Below, piece by piece: positions 1 to 6,383 of a stretch of DNA of 6,383 nucleotides. The stretch comes from JALZBL01 sp040004775 (GTDB lineage Bacteria; Actinomycetota; Actinomycetes; Mycobacteriales; Jatrophihabitantaceae). The notes beneath the pieces were generated by a model that saw nothing but the letters and a program-made list of their open reading frames with translations, searched no databases and was not told the origin of the DNA. Both the position numbers and the translations under genes were made by a program. How positions within the stretch are numbered: the first letter of the stretch is position 1; every line of letters begins with the position of its first letter. The stretch lies in assembly GCA_040004775.1 (NCBI GenBank), contig JBDUAD010000131.1, forward strand, positions 1 through 6,383. The letters are read 5' to 3'.

Positions 1-309
1 GGCCGAAGACTTCTTGGCGGGACTCGAAGACTTGGCCACCTTCTTCACCGCGGACTTGACCGCGGACTTGACCCCAGTGGTCGCCTTCTTGGCCGGGCCG
101 GACTTGGTACCCGAGCGCTTGGTCGCGGTCTTGGTTGCCGCCGCCTTCGTCGTCTTGGCCGCGGGGGACTTCTTGGCCGCCGTGGTCTTGGCCGTGGTCG
201 TCTTCTTCGCCGGCGACTTCTTCGCGGCGCTCGACTTGACCGTCGTGGTCTTCTTCGCCGGCGACTTCTTCGCCGCCGTCGACTTCGCGGTGCGTCCTGG
301 TGCCGTCAT
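1..309 (-). CDS. Lysine/alanine-rich, histone H1-tail-like protein (N-terminal part, truncated by window edge)
   Basis: An open minus-strand frame starts at ATG 307-309 and runs off the left edge, giving the first 103 residues. At least 27 of these are Lys, and almost all the rest are Ala, Thr, Ser, Pro or Val. KKSPAKKTTT-type blocks recur, with AAKKSPA three times at a 16-residue spacing, and then looser KSAVKSAVKK stretches. Such low-complexity basic tails bind DNA or RNA through charge and are common in Actinobacteria. Because the tail is at the very N-terminus, mycobacterial HupB does not fit, since its HU domain comes first. Candidates are a DksA/TraR-type zinc-finger protein with a basic N-terminal extension, or an H1/Hc1-like protein. 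The part that would decide is outside the window. A strong ribosome binding site lies just upstream. The gene follows the ROK kinase gene on the same strand with a 176-nt gap, so it probably has its own promoter. Confidence 0.75.
   Translation of the reverse strand, partial: MTAPGRTAKSTAAKKSPAKKTTTVKSSAAKKSPAKKTTTAKTTAAKKSPAAKTTKAAATKTATKRSGTKSGPAKKATTGVKSAVKSAVKKVAKSSSPAKKSSA
200..273. repeat. Two exact 26-bp direct repeats inside the lysine-rich coding region
   Basis: Positions 200-225 and 248-273 are identical over 26 bases. They are offset by 48 nt, exactly 16 codons, so the reading frame is kept. They encode the KKSPAKK block of the basic tail. A third, diverged copy of the block lies near 160-180. 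In-frame repeats like this expand and shrink by slippage or recombination and usually make tail length vary between strains. Confidence 0.85.
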
Positions 310-317
310 GGGTCGAG

Positions 318-326
318 CCTTCCTCC
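318..326 (-). promoter_or_regulatory. Strong Shine-Dalgarno site for the lysine-rich protein
   Basis: The minus strand reads GGAGGAAGG, 8 nt before the ATG at 309. This is the best ribosome binding site in the window. It fixes the start of the lysine-rich protein and suggests high expression. Confidence 0.7.
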
Positions 327-356
327 GAGCGACGTCTGCACAGTCGCGGTGAACTC

Positions 357-386
357 ACAGTGGACGACAGGCGGGCGCACGGTCAA
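357..386 (-). promoter_or_regulatory. Weak promoter candidate for the lysine-rich protein
   Basis: On the minus strand a TTGACC (386-381) is followed after 18 nt by CACTGT (362-357). These could serve as -35 and -10 elements with transcription starting near 350, about 40 nt before the ATG. The -35 is good and the -10 is poor, so this is a guess from spacing and position. Confidence 0.25.
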
Positions 387-449
387 TGCGCCGCGCCGCA
401 TCCGTGAAGGCCCGGATTCCCAGGCACGGCAAGGCCTTCCGACGTCCCG

Positions 450-471
450 GTGACACAAACCCTTGTGCCAC
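450..471. repeat. Short inverted repeat after the ROK kinase stop codon
   Basis: GTGACACAA (450-458) and TTGTGCCAC (463-471) form 9-bp arms around a 4-nt loop. In the minus-strand RNA all nine pairs can form, one as G-U. In the plus-strand RNA one pair is an A-C mismatch. The repeat starts 14 nt past the kinase stop in the minus direction. It could be a weak hairpin terminator, although no U-run follows, or a small operator. The rest of 310-485 shows only the ribosome binding site, the promoter candidate and a 7-bp hairpin with a long loop (406-412 with 433-439). Confidence 0.35.
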
Positions 472-485
472 AACGGTTTGCTGGC

Positions 486-1379
486 CTACCTCGCTGCCGG
501 ATAGGCGTCCGCGGCGAAGAAGGCGGCGCCGATCAATGCCGCCCGTTCCGTGTCTCGTACGGCGACGATCGCAACCTCATCGCTACCGCCCGCATCGCGC
601 AACCCGGATCGGAACGACGGCTCGAACAGGTCCCACGACGCGCTCATCGAGCCGCCAACGACGATGATCTCCGGTGCGAAAGACCTCAGGACGTCGGCCA
701 GCGTGGCAGCGAGATCGCGCATGACCCGGTCGAGCACCGCGGCGGCAACGGCCTCTCCGTCACGGGCTCGATGGGCGATGTCGCGCACATCGGCGTTGCG
801 ATCTCCACCGTGGAACGCGTACTGCCGGCGGATCGCGCGGCGCGACACCATGTCCTCCAACGGCACGTCGCCGAGGCGCAGCGTGTGCACCCGTCCGTTA
901 CGCGGCAAGCCGGGTCCGCGGGCCGGTCGCCCGGACACGAGGAAGCCCGAACCGATGCCGGTGCCGAGGGTGATCCCTACGCAGCGCTCGGTGCCCCGCG
1001 CTGAGCCGGCGATCCACTCGCCGAGGGTGAAGGCGTCGGCGTCGTTGACGAAGGCCACCGACGACGGTCGGGCCCGCACGCCATCGATGATGCCCACGCG
1101 CACGTCGACTCCGTGCAACCGGTCGAACTTGCCGACGTCGGCGAACAACGCGATGCCGCGTTCGTAGTCGAACGGGTCGGGCATGGCCACGCCTAGCGGC
1201 CGGCCCGGTGTGGCCAGTGCGTCGACCGCGGCGCAGAACTCGGCGAGGATCGCGTCAGCCGACCCGCTGCTGTCAAGCGAGCGGCGGGCGCTGTGACCGG
1301 TCAACGTCCACGAGTCGGTGTCGACCAGCGCGCCGGTGACATGGGTGCCCCCGACATCGAGAGCCGGCAGCGTCGGCAT
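486..1379 (-). CDS. ROK-family sugar kinase (glucokinase-like, substrate unknown)
   Basis: The 297-residue product has the ROK layout. Residues 8-18 form the N-terminal phosphate-binding loop (LDVGGTHVTG). A PDPFDYERGI motif at 68-77 is typical of ROK kinases. N112-D113 in VNDADAF supplies the likely catalytic Asp. GITLGTGIGSG (about 136-146) is the second phosphate loop, and EIIVVGGS (237-244) is the C-terminal adenosine-side motif. The family phosphorylates hexoses or amino sugars with ATP in the cytoplasm. H165 is where the family's zinc-site His is expected, but the usual CxCGxxGC cluster is missing, so this is a zinc-less member. I chose the ATG at 1379. An ATG at 1391 gives MICL in front, and the frame stays open to 1469 but would run into rnpB. 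No clear Shine-Dalgarno precedes either ATG. The start is about 24 nt from the 3' end of rnpB on the same strand. Nothing shows whether the substrate is glucose or another sugar. Confidence 0.88.
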   Translation of the reverse strand: MPTLPALDVGGTHVTGALVDTDSWTLTGHSARRSLDSSGSADAILAEFCAAVDALATPGRPLGVAMPDPFDYERGIALFADVGKFDRLHGVDVRVGIIDGVRARPSSVAFVNDADAFTLGEWIAGSARGTERCVGITLGTGIGSGFLVSGRPARGPGLPRNGRVHTLRLGDVPLEDMVSRRAIRRQYAFHGGDRNADVRDIAHRARDGEAVAAAVLDRVMRDLAATLADVLRSFAPEIIVVGGSMSASWDLFEPSFRSGLRDAGGSDEVAIVAVRDTERAALIGAAFFAADAYPAAR

Positions 1380-1403
1380 GAGACAGATCATCGCAGTGCG
1401 GGC

Positions 1404-1830
1404 GACGGACGAGTCGGCCTGTAAGCCGGGTCCTGTACCGGTCGGCTCGCGCCGTCCGGTGGCGACCATCCATCTCGGCCTGCCGTCACCGACAGGCTCC
1501 AGCGGTCTACCCGCAGGCTCGGGCGGGCCGCCCTCGAACGCCTGCGCACACGGGCCGGAGCCCGCGCTCTTGACCTTGCTCCGGGTGGGGTTTGCCGAGC
1601 CGCCGCGGTCACCCGCAGCGCTGGTGGTCTCTTACACCGCCGTTTCACCCTTACCACTGCGCCGGTCCAGACTCGGACCGGTTGCGGTGGCGGTCTGTTC
1701 TCTGTGGCACTGTCCCGCGGGTCACCCCGGGTTGCCGTTGACAACCACCCTGCCCTGTGGAGCCCGGACTTTCCTCGGCACCTGCACCGAAGCGCAGGTG
1801 ACGCGGTCGCCCGGCCGGCTCGTCCGCCGC
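1404..1830 (-). ncRNA. rnpB: RNase P RNA, bacterial type A
   Basis: This is the catalytic RNA of RNase P, which removes the 5' leader from tRNA precursors. On the minus strand the universal 5' block GAGGAAAGTCCGGGCTCCAC lies at 1776-1757, continuing with AGGGCA. The central block GGTAAGGGTGAAACGGCGG leads into GTAAGAGACCACC (1655-1623). The 3' block ACAGGACCCGGCTTACAGG is followed by CCGACTCGTCC (1436-1407). The ends are set by the P1 helix: about 1830-1813 pairs with about 1420-1403 with one mismatch and one G-U. A P3-like hairpin (GCGC-TTCG-GTGC type) sits near 1782-1802. The length of about 427 nt is normal for high-GC Actinobacteria. No U-rich terminator follows before the kinase gene. 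Exact ends may be off by a few bases. Confidence 0.96.
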
Positions 1831-1836
1831 ACGGTC

Positions 1837-1842
1837 ATCGTA
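1837..1842 (-). promoter_or_regulatory. -10 element of the rnpB promoter
   Basis: The minus strand carries TACGAT at 1842-1837, matching the TANNNT consensus. This places transcription start at about 1830, exactly where the P1 helix of the RNase P RNA begins. No convincing -35 hexamer is seen 16-18 nt upstream. Confidence 0.5.
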
Positions 1843-1918
1843 GGCCCGAACGGCGCCGGGTGGAGTTACCAGCGGTGAAGCGATCGGCTCGCCGGCTCGC
1901 CCCGTAGCCTGCCCGAAG

Positions 1919-3164
<1,246 letters not shown>

Positions 3165-3179
3165 CCAACCGTGGGCGGT

Positions 3180-3240
3180 GCGGGATCAGTCGACGGCGGC
3201 GCGGGACAAGTCGACGGCGGCGGGGAATCAATCGACGGCG
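3180..3240. repeat. Three-copy imperfect tandem repeat, period about 21 nt, across the RNase HI stop codon
   Basis: Three units begin near 3180, 3201 and 3221. Each ends in (G/A)TCGACGGCG after a GCGGGA- or GGGGAA-like start. In the RNase HI frame on the minus strand they read AAVD-stop-FP, AAVD-LSR, AAVD-stop, so the protein's last four codons and downstream DNA were multiplied. The units make up most of the 63-nt space between the permease pseudogene and the RNase HI stop. No ordinary terminator hairpin with a U-run is visible between these converging genes. Confidence 0.75.
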
Positions 3241-4160
3241 GCCAGGGCGCTGCGGAGCAGCAACGGCCACAGGCGGACGCCGGCCTCGGTCAGCGCCTCG
3301 GCTCCGTCCTGCTCGGCGTCCACCAGGCAGACCGCGTCGGCCACGACGGCTCCGGCCGCCCGCAATCGGCTGGCGGCGACCAGTGCGGTGGCCCCGGTGC
3401 GCACGACGTCGGTGACCAGGACGGTGCGCCGACCGTCAACCGGCCCGCCCGCTACCGGCTCCTCCGCCGACGGAAGCACGAAACGCGCCGGGGTTCCGGT
3501 CGCTGCCGCCAGCGCCGTGACCAGAGGCAGGCCCCCCGCAGCGACGCCGGCGAGCAGCTCGGTGCCGGGCGGCAGCAAGGACGCCACCGCCGCGCCGAGC
3601 TCGCGCAGCAGGCCCGGGTCGGCCTGAACCCGGTACGGGTCGGGATCGGGTCCGTGACCGCCGGCGGCGACCACGCGGGCGCCGAGCTCGGCCGAGGTCG
3701 CTCGGCTTGGCACCCCTCGTGGCGCCTTGACCGCGGCGGGCGCGGACGGGGCACGGCCGGCCGCCCGGTCCATCGCCAGGTTGGCCAGCCGGTCCGCGCG
3801 GGTGTTGCGCTCGCGCGGGATCCACTCGAACGTTACGTAACGGAGCTGGGCCACCAGCCCGGACGCTCGGCGGGCCAGTGGCCGCATGTCCGGGTGCTTG
3901 ACCTGCCAACGGCCCGACATCTGCTCGACCACCAGCTTCGAATCCATCCGCACGGCGACCTCGTCCGCGCCCATTTCGAGCGCCGCCTCCAGCCCAGCGA
4001 TGAGGCCGCGGTACTCGGCCACGTTGTTGCTGGCCACGCCGAGGGACTCCGCGCGCTCCGCCAGCACGGTCTCACCGTCGGGGTCGAGCACCACCGCGCC
4101 GTACCCCGCCGGTCCAGGGTTGCCCCGCGACCCACCGTCGGCTTCGACGATCACGCGCAC
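3228..4160 (-). CDS. RNase HI fused to an orotate phosphoribosyltransferase-like domain
   Basis: The 310-residue product has two parts. Residues 1-135 are RNase HI, which cuts RNA in RNA/DNA hybrids. The four metal-binding acids are visible: D8 in EADGGSRGNPGPAGYG, E49 in SNNVAEY, D73 in RMDSKLVVEQM and D123 in RNTRADRLAN. Residues 136-170 form an Ala/Pro-rich linker. Residues 175-306 resemble the later two-thirds of a PyrE-type phosphoribosyltransferase: GVAAGGLPLVTALA (205-218), the PRPP-loop equivalent RTVLVTDVVRTGATA (245-259), and LVDAEQDGAEALTEAGV (279-295), like the VDRxxGGAExLxxAG stretch of PyrE. The first acid and first Thr of the usual (D/E)D-x3-TTG signature are replaced by T and R, and no RK-type loop Lys is seen, so transferase activity is doubtful. 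I chose GTG 4160 because GGAGGG precedes it by 7 nt. The longer GTG 4181 start would include that site. The gene is last in a minus-strand cluster, 73 nt after the zinc-ribbon gene. Confidence 0.88.
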   Translation of the reverse strand: MRVIVEADGGSRGNPGPAGYGAVVLDPDGETVLAERAESLGVASNNVAEYRGLIAGLEAALEMGADEVAVRMDSKLVVEQMSGRWQVKHPDMRPLARRASGLVAQLRYVTFEWIPRERNTRADRLANLAMDRAAGRAPSAPAAVKAPRGVPSRATSAELGARVVAAGGHGPDPDPYRVQADPGLLRELGAAVASLLPPGTELLAGVAAGGLPLVTALAAATGTPARFVLPSAEEPVAGGPVDGRRTVLVTDVVRTGATALVAASRLRAAGAVVADAVCLVDAEQDGAEALTEAGVRLWPLLLRSALAAVD

Positions 4161-4167
4161 GAGCCGG

Positions 4168-4173
4168 CCCTCC
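4168..4173 (-). promoter_or_regulatory. Shine-Dalgarno site that fixes the RNase HI start
   Basis: GGAGGG on the minus strand ends 7 nt before the GTG at 4160. It makes 4160 the better start than the GTG at 4181. The resulting N-terminus, (V/M)RVIVEADGGSRG, is the usual one for actinobacterial RNase HI proteins of this type. Confidence 0.6.
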
Positions 4174-4233
4174 GCGAGCACGTCGGCTCGTCAGCGCGAT
4201 TCGTCGGCGCGCGCAACGACCTGCGCGAAACGC

Positions 4234-4977
4234 TCACAGTCCGGACTCGGCGGTGCGCACGAGGATGCGCCGGCAGTTCTCGCAGCGCACGACGTCCTCC
4301 GGGGCTGCCTGCCGGACCCCGCTGAGCTCGCTGCCGGCCAATTCCAGCCGGCAGCCCTCGCAGCGGCGTTGGCGGAGCAGGGCCGCACCGACCCCGCCTT
4401 GAGCCCTGCGCACGGTGTCGTACAGCGTCATGAGGTCGGACGGCATCGTCCCAGCCAGTTGCGCGCGCCGCTTGCTGTGGCGGGCGATGTCGGCGTCGAT
4501 CTCGGCCCAAGCTGCGTCGCGGACGACGACGGCCTGCGTGCGCGTGGCATCGATCTCGTTCTGCTGGGCCGAGACCTCGGTCAACTGGGTCTCCAGCTCT
4601 TCGCGACTCTCCATCACGGTGAGGGCGTCGTCCTCCAGGGTGCTCTGGCGACGGGACAGGCTCTGCAGTTCGTGCTGCAGGCGTTCGAGTTCCTTGGCCG
4701 GAATGCCGCCGGATGTCAGGCGGGCCTGGTCGCGATCCTCGCGGCTGCGCACGACGTCGATTTCGTCCTCCAGCCGGCGCTGCTCGCGGGCGATGTCGCT
4801 CAGGCGGGTCTCGATGCCGACCCGTTGCTGGCGCAGGCGATCGGCGTCGGCCTCGGCGCTGCTGATCGTCGCCAACTCGGGCAGGTTGCGACGCCGATGG
4901 GCCAGCTGGGCCAGCAGCGTGTCGAGGGCCTGCACGTCGAGCAGGCGGGCCTGGACAGCGGGATCGGCGGTTACCAC
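4234..4977 (-). CDS. Coiled-coil protein with C-terminal C4 zinc ribbon (COG1579 type)
   Basis: The 247-residue protein has a long helical region rich in Glu, Gln, Arg and Leu (about 35-175), which should form an antiparallel coiled coil. The hinge SGGIPAKELERLQHEL (about 89-104) is highly typical of the family. A C-terminal zinc ribbon follows, with C206-x2-C209 and C232-x2-C235. I recognise it as the counterpart of M. tuberculosis Rv2229c. Its biochemical role is not settled; the fold suggests nucleic acid or protein binding in the cytoplasm, and the conserved link to RNase HI and Nif3 suggests a joint function. The start is GTG 4977, which gives the common MxxADPAxQxRLLDLQxLD-like N-terminus. 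No Shine-Dalgarno is seen before it. It lies 42 nt after the nif3-like stop and in the same frame, so co-transcription is likely. Length is normal and all four cysteines are present. Confidence 0.9.
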   Translation of the reverse strand: MVTADPAVQARLLDVQALDTLLAQLAHRRRNLPELATISSAEADADRLRQQRVGIETRLSDIAREQRRLEDEIDVVRSREDRDQARLTSGGIPAKELERLQHELQSLSRRQSTLEDDALTVMESREELETQLTEVSAQQNEIDATRTQAVVVRDAAWAEIDADIARHSKRRAQLAGTMPSDLMTLYDTVRRAQGGVGAALLRQRRCEGCRLELAGSELSGVRQAAPEDVVRCENCRRILVRTAESGL

Positions 4978-5019
4978 GGAAGCGGGCGTCTCGATTCGGG
5001 TCGGCGGATGCTGCGGTGA

Positions 5020-6198
5020 TCAGCTGGGGGCAGTCGAAGTCGGGGCAGCGGTACCAGTGGCCCGCGATGAGCCGGTCCAGGGATCGGTGACCAGCAGCGA
5101 CACGACCGCGTTCACCGTAGTCCCGAACCGGTCGGCCAGGCGGGCGGCGACGGTGTCCAGCCACGGGACCTCGGTGGCCCAGTGCGAGGCATCGACCAGG
5201 GCCATCGGCGCCGGCTCGAACCCGGTGCGCTGCAGCACCGCCTCGACTCCGTAGTGGTGTTTGAGGTCAGCCGTAAGCAGCATGTCGGCGCCGCGCGCCC
5301 GTGCCGCGTCGATGAGGCTTCCGCCGGAGCCGGCGCACAGGGCGACCCGTTCGACGACGCGGTCAACCGAGCCGGCCCAACGCAGCCCGGCGGGTACGGC
5401 GGGCAGTCGGTCGGCCACGTGGTGCACGAACTCCGTGAGCGGCATCGGCGCCGCCAACCGGCCGATGCGCCCGACCCCGCGGTCCGCGGGCAGGGCCACA
5501 GAGCCGAACACGTCGAATGCCGGTTCCTCGTAAGGGTGCGCACGCCGCAGGGCCGCGATCACCTCTGCCCGCCGCTTGGGTGGCAGCACCATCTCCACCC
5601 GGACCTCGGCGACCGATTCGACGCGTCCTGCAGTACCGATGGCCGGGGCCGATCCGTCCAGGGGACGGAACGTGCCGGTGCCGGACCCGAGCCAGGCCGC
5701 CCGCTCGTACCGGCCAAGTCGCCCGGCGCCGGCGTCGGCCAGCGCGTCGATCAGCCCCTCCGCCGCGGCCGCGGGAACGAAGACCACCAGCTTGTCCAAC
5801 GGCGGGCCCGGGACCGGCTCGAGCGGGTCGCAGTCGCGCACGTCCAGGCGCTCGGCCAGCGCGTCGGAGACCCCGGGACGGGCGATCTCGGCATTGCTGT
5901 GGGCCACGAAGTGGGCGATGCCGGAACGGATCATCCGGTGCACCAGAGCGCCCTTGGGTTGGTCGGCGGCGACGCCATGAACCGCGGTCAGCAGCAACGG
6001 GTGGTGAGTGATCAACAGGCCGGCGGCACGGTCCTCGGCCTCGGCCACCGTGGCCGGGGTGGCGTCGACGGCCAGCAGCACCCGCTCGACCTCGTTCCGC
6101 GGATCGCCGCAGACCAGGCCCACCGCGTCCCAGGGCTCGGCCGCGCGAGGGTCGAACCACTCCTCCATCGCCGCCACCACGTCAACCACCCGATACAC
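5020..6198 (-). CDS. Nif3-like dinuclear-metal-centre protein (long, three-part form)
   Basis: The 392-residue protein belongs to the Nif3/YbgI/YqfO family, often labelled GTP cyclohydrolase 1 type 2 homolog. It forms hexamers with a two-metal site, and its reaction remains unclear. Visible marks are EPWDAVGLVCGDP (21-33), metal ligands H65-H66 in ITHHPLLL, the AHSNAE segment (99-104), TADLKHH (309-315) and DASHWATE (336-343) with H339 and E343. Residues 135-230 form the CutA/PII-like insertion of the long form, ending in the signature HPYEEPAFDVF. The usual Asp of the H-(T/S)-N-x-D motif is Glu here (E104, codon at 5887-5889). The C-terminus ends in a Thr/Ser/Ala tail. I chose GTG 6198; a TTG at 6216 would add six residues. 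Neither has a Shine-Dalgarno, but a TAGCGT -10-like hexamer at 6212-6207 would start a leaderless message near 6198. It is the first gene of the minus-strand cluster. Confidence 0.9.
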   Translation of the reverse strand: MYRVVDVVAAMEEWFDPRAAEPWDAVGLVCGDPRNEVERVLLAVDATPATVAEAEDRAAGLLITHHPLLLTAVHGVAADQPKGALVHRMIRSGIAHFVAHSNAEIARPGVSDALAERLDVRDCDPLEPVPGPPLDKLVVFVPAAAAEGLIDALADAGAGRLGRYERAAWLGSGTGTFRPLDGSAPAIGTAGRVESVAEVRVEMVLPPKRRAEVIAALRRAHPYEEPAFDVFGSVALPADRGVGRIGRLAAPMPLTEFVHHVADRLPAVPAGLRWAGSVDRVVERVALCAGSGGSLIDAARARGADMLLTADLKHHYGVEAVLQRTGFEPAPMALVDASHWATEVPWLDTVAARLADRFGTTVNAVVSLLVTDPWTGSSRATGTAAPTSTAPS

Positions 6199-6287
6199 GG
6201 CAGCGGACGCTATCAACCGGAGCGCTCAACCGCCGGATCGCACGACGACAGTTCGCGGCATCGATCGCAAATCGCCGCTGAAGGAAG

Positions 6288-6318
6288 TTGCGTTGCCCGG
6301 CCGAAATGCGGTTACACT
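6288..6318 (+). promoter_or_regulatory. Possible rightward promoter at the right edge
   Basis: TTGCGT (6288-6293) and TACACT (6313-6318) lie 19 nt apart and could be -35 and -10 elements. Transcription would start near 6325, at the first bases of the hairpin at 6324-6357. The spacer is longer than ideal. An ATG at 6362 opens a frame that leaves the window after seven codons; it has no clear Shine-Dalgarno, so I do not call a gene. Apart from this and the hairpin, 6199-6383 shows nothing beyond the possible nif3-like -10. Confidence 0.3.
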
Positions 6319-6323
6319 GGTCT

Positions 6324-6357
6324 GGTCCCGGCGCTTCCCCCCGTGAGCGCCGGGACC
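6324..6357. other. Perfect 12-bp inverted repeat (stable hairpin)
   Basis: GGTCCCGGCGCT (6324-6335) pairs perfectly with AGCGCCGGGACC (6346-6357) across a 10-nt C-rich loop. In the plus direction it is followed by only three T residues, so it is a poor intrinsic terminator. If the promoter just upstream is real, the hairpin would be the very 5' end of the transcript, protecting it or controlling access to an ATG at 6362. It may instead end transcription arriving from either side. The structure is certain; its role is not. Confidence 0.6.
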
Positions 6358-6383
6358 TTTCATGTCCGGAGCCGGTCGGCGTG

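Noticed and set aside
14..352. Open plus-strand frame rich in Phe, Ala, Val and Asp
   Set aside because: It is the antisense shadow of the lysine-rich repeat gene. Its hydrophobic repeats simply mirror the KKSPAKK codons, and it has no ribosome binding site.
1380..1469. N-terminal extension of the ROK kinase to 1469
   Set aside because: It would be encoded inside rnpB, and the conserved phosphate-binding loop starts at the seventh residue or so after the 1379 ATG, as in other ROK proteins.
3180..3240. Tandem units as a CRISPR array
   Set aside because: The units are contiguous with a 21-nt period, without unique spacers, and there are no cas genes nearby.
3171..5019. Long plus-strand frames opposite the RNase HI and zinc-ribbon genes
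   Set aside because: They are antisense to genes with clear catalytic or zinc-binding motifs and show no family features of their own.
6199..6383. Small protein gene on either strand at the right edge
   Set aside because: Short open frames exist, including one from ATG 6362 on the plus strand and one from 6363 on the minus strand. None has a ribosome binding site or recognisable sequence within the window.

Overview
The window reads as chromosomal DNA from a GC-rich actinobacterium. The evidence is very high GC, GTG starts, few clear Shine-Dalgarno sites and an actinobacterial-type RNase P RNA. It also carries the gene run Nif3-like protein, coiled-coil/zinc-ribbon protein, RNase HI, which matches the order Rv2230c-Rv2229c-Rv2228c that I recall from Mycobacterium tuberculosis. 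I cannot name the genus.

Layout, left to right. Positions 1-309 (minus) hold the N-terminal 103 residues of a lysine/alanine/threonine-rich, histone-H1-tail-like protein that continues off the left edge. Positions 310-485 are intergenic, with a strong ribosome binding site, a weak promoter candidate and one short inverted repeat. Positions 486-1379 (minus) encode a ROK-family sugar kinase without the usual zinc-binding cysteines. Its start lies about 24 nt after the 3' end of rnpB (about 1404-1830, minus), which is well supported by its conserved regions and by its P1 helix. Divergent from rnpB is an ArsB/IT-superfamily permease gene (1919-3164, plus) broken by three separate single-base indels. 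Reading across them gives a full-length membrane protein of about 414 residues.

The right half is one minus-strand cluster, probably an operon transcribed from right to left: nif3-like (5020-6198), coiled-coil/zinc-ribbon protein (4234-4977), then RNase HI (3228-4160). The RNase HI is fused to a C-terminal domain resembling orotate phosphoribosyltransferase (PyrE) with a degraded PRPP loop. In M. tuberculosis, as I recall, the corresponding RNase HI is fused to a CobC-like phosphatase instead, so the partner domain differs here. The stop codon of this gene sits in a 21-nt-period tandem repeat that fills the gap to the converging permease pseudogene. The right end (6199-6383) has no supported gene. 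It holds a perfect 12-bp inverted repeat next to a possible rightward promoter.

Most of the window is ordinary housekeeping sequence: RNA processing, a conserved metal-binding protein and RNA/DNA hybrid removal. The items most worth a second look are the RNase HI-phosphoribosyltransferase-like fusion, the rnpB-kinase junction, the Asp-to-Glu change in a Nif3 metal-ligand motif and the triple-frameshifted permease. I see no mobile element, CRISPR array, tRNA gene or clear defence system.
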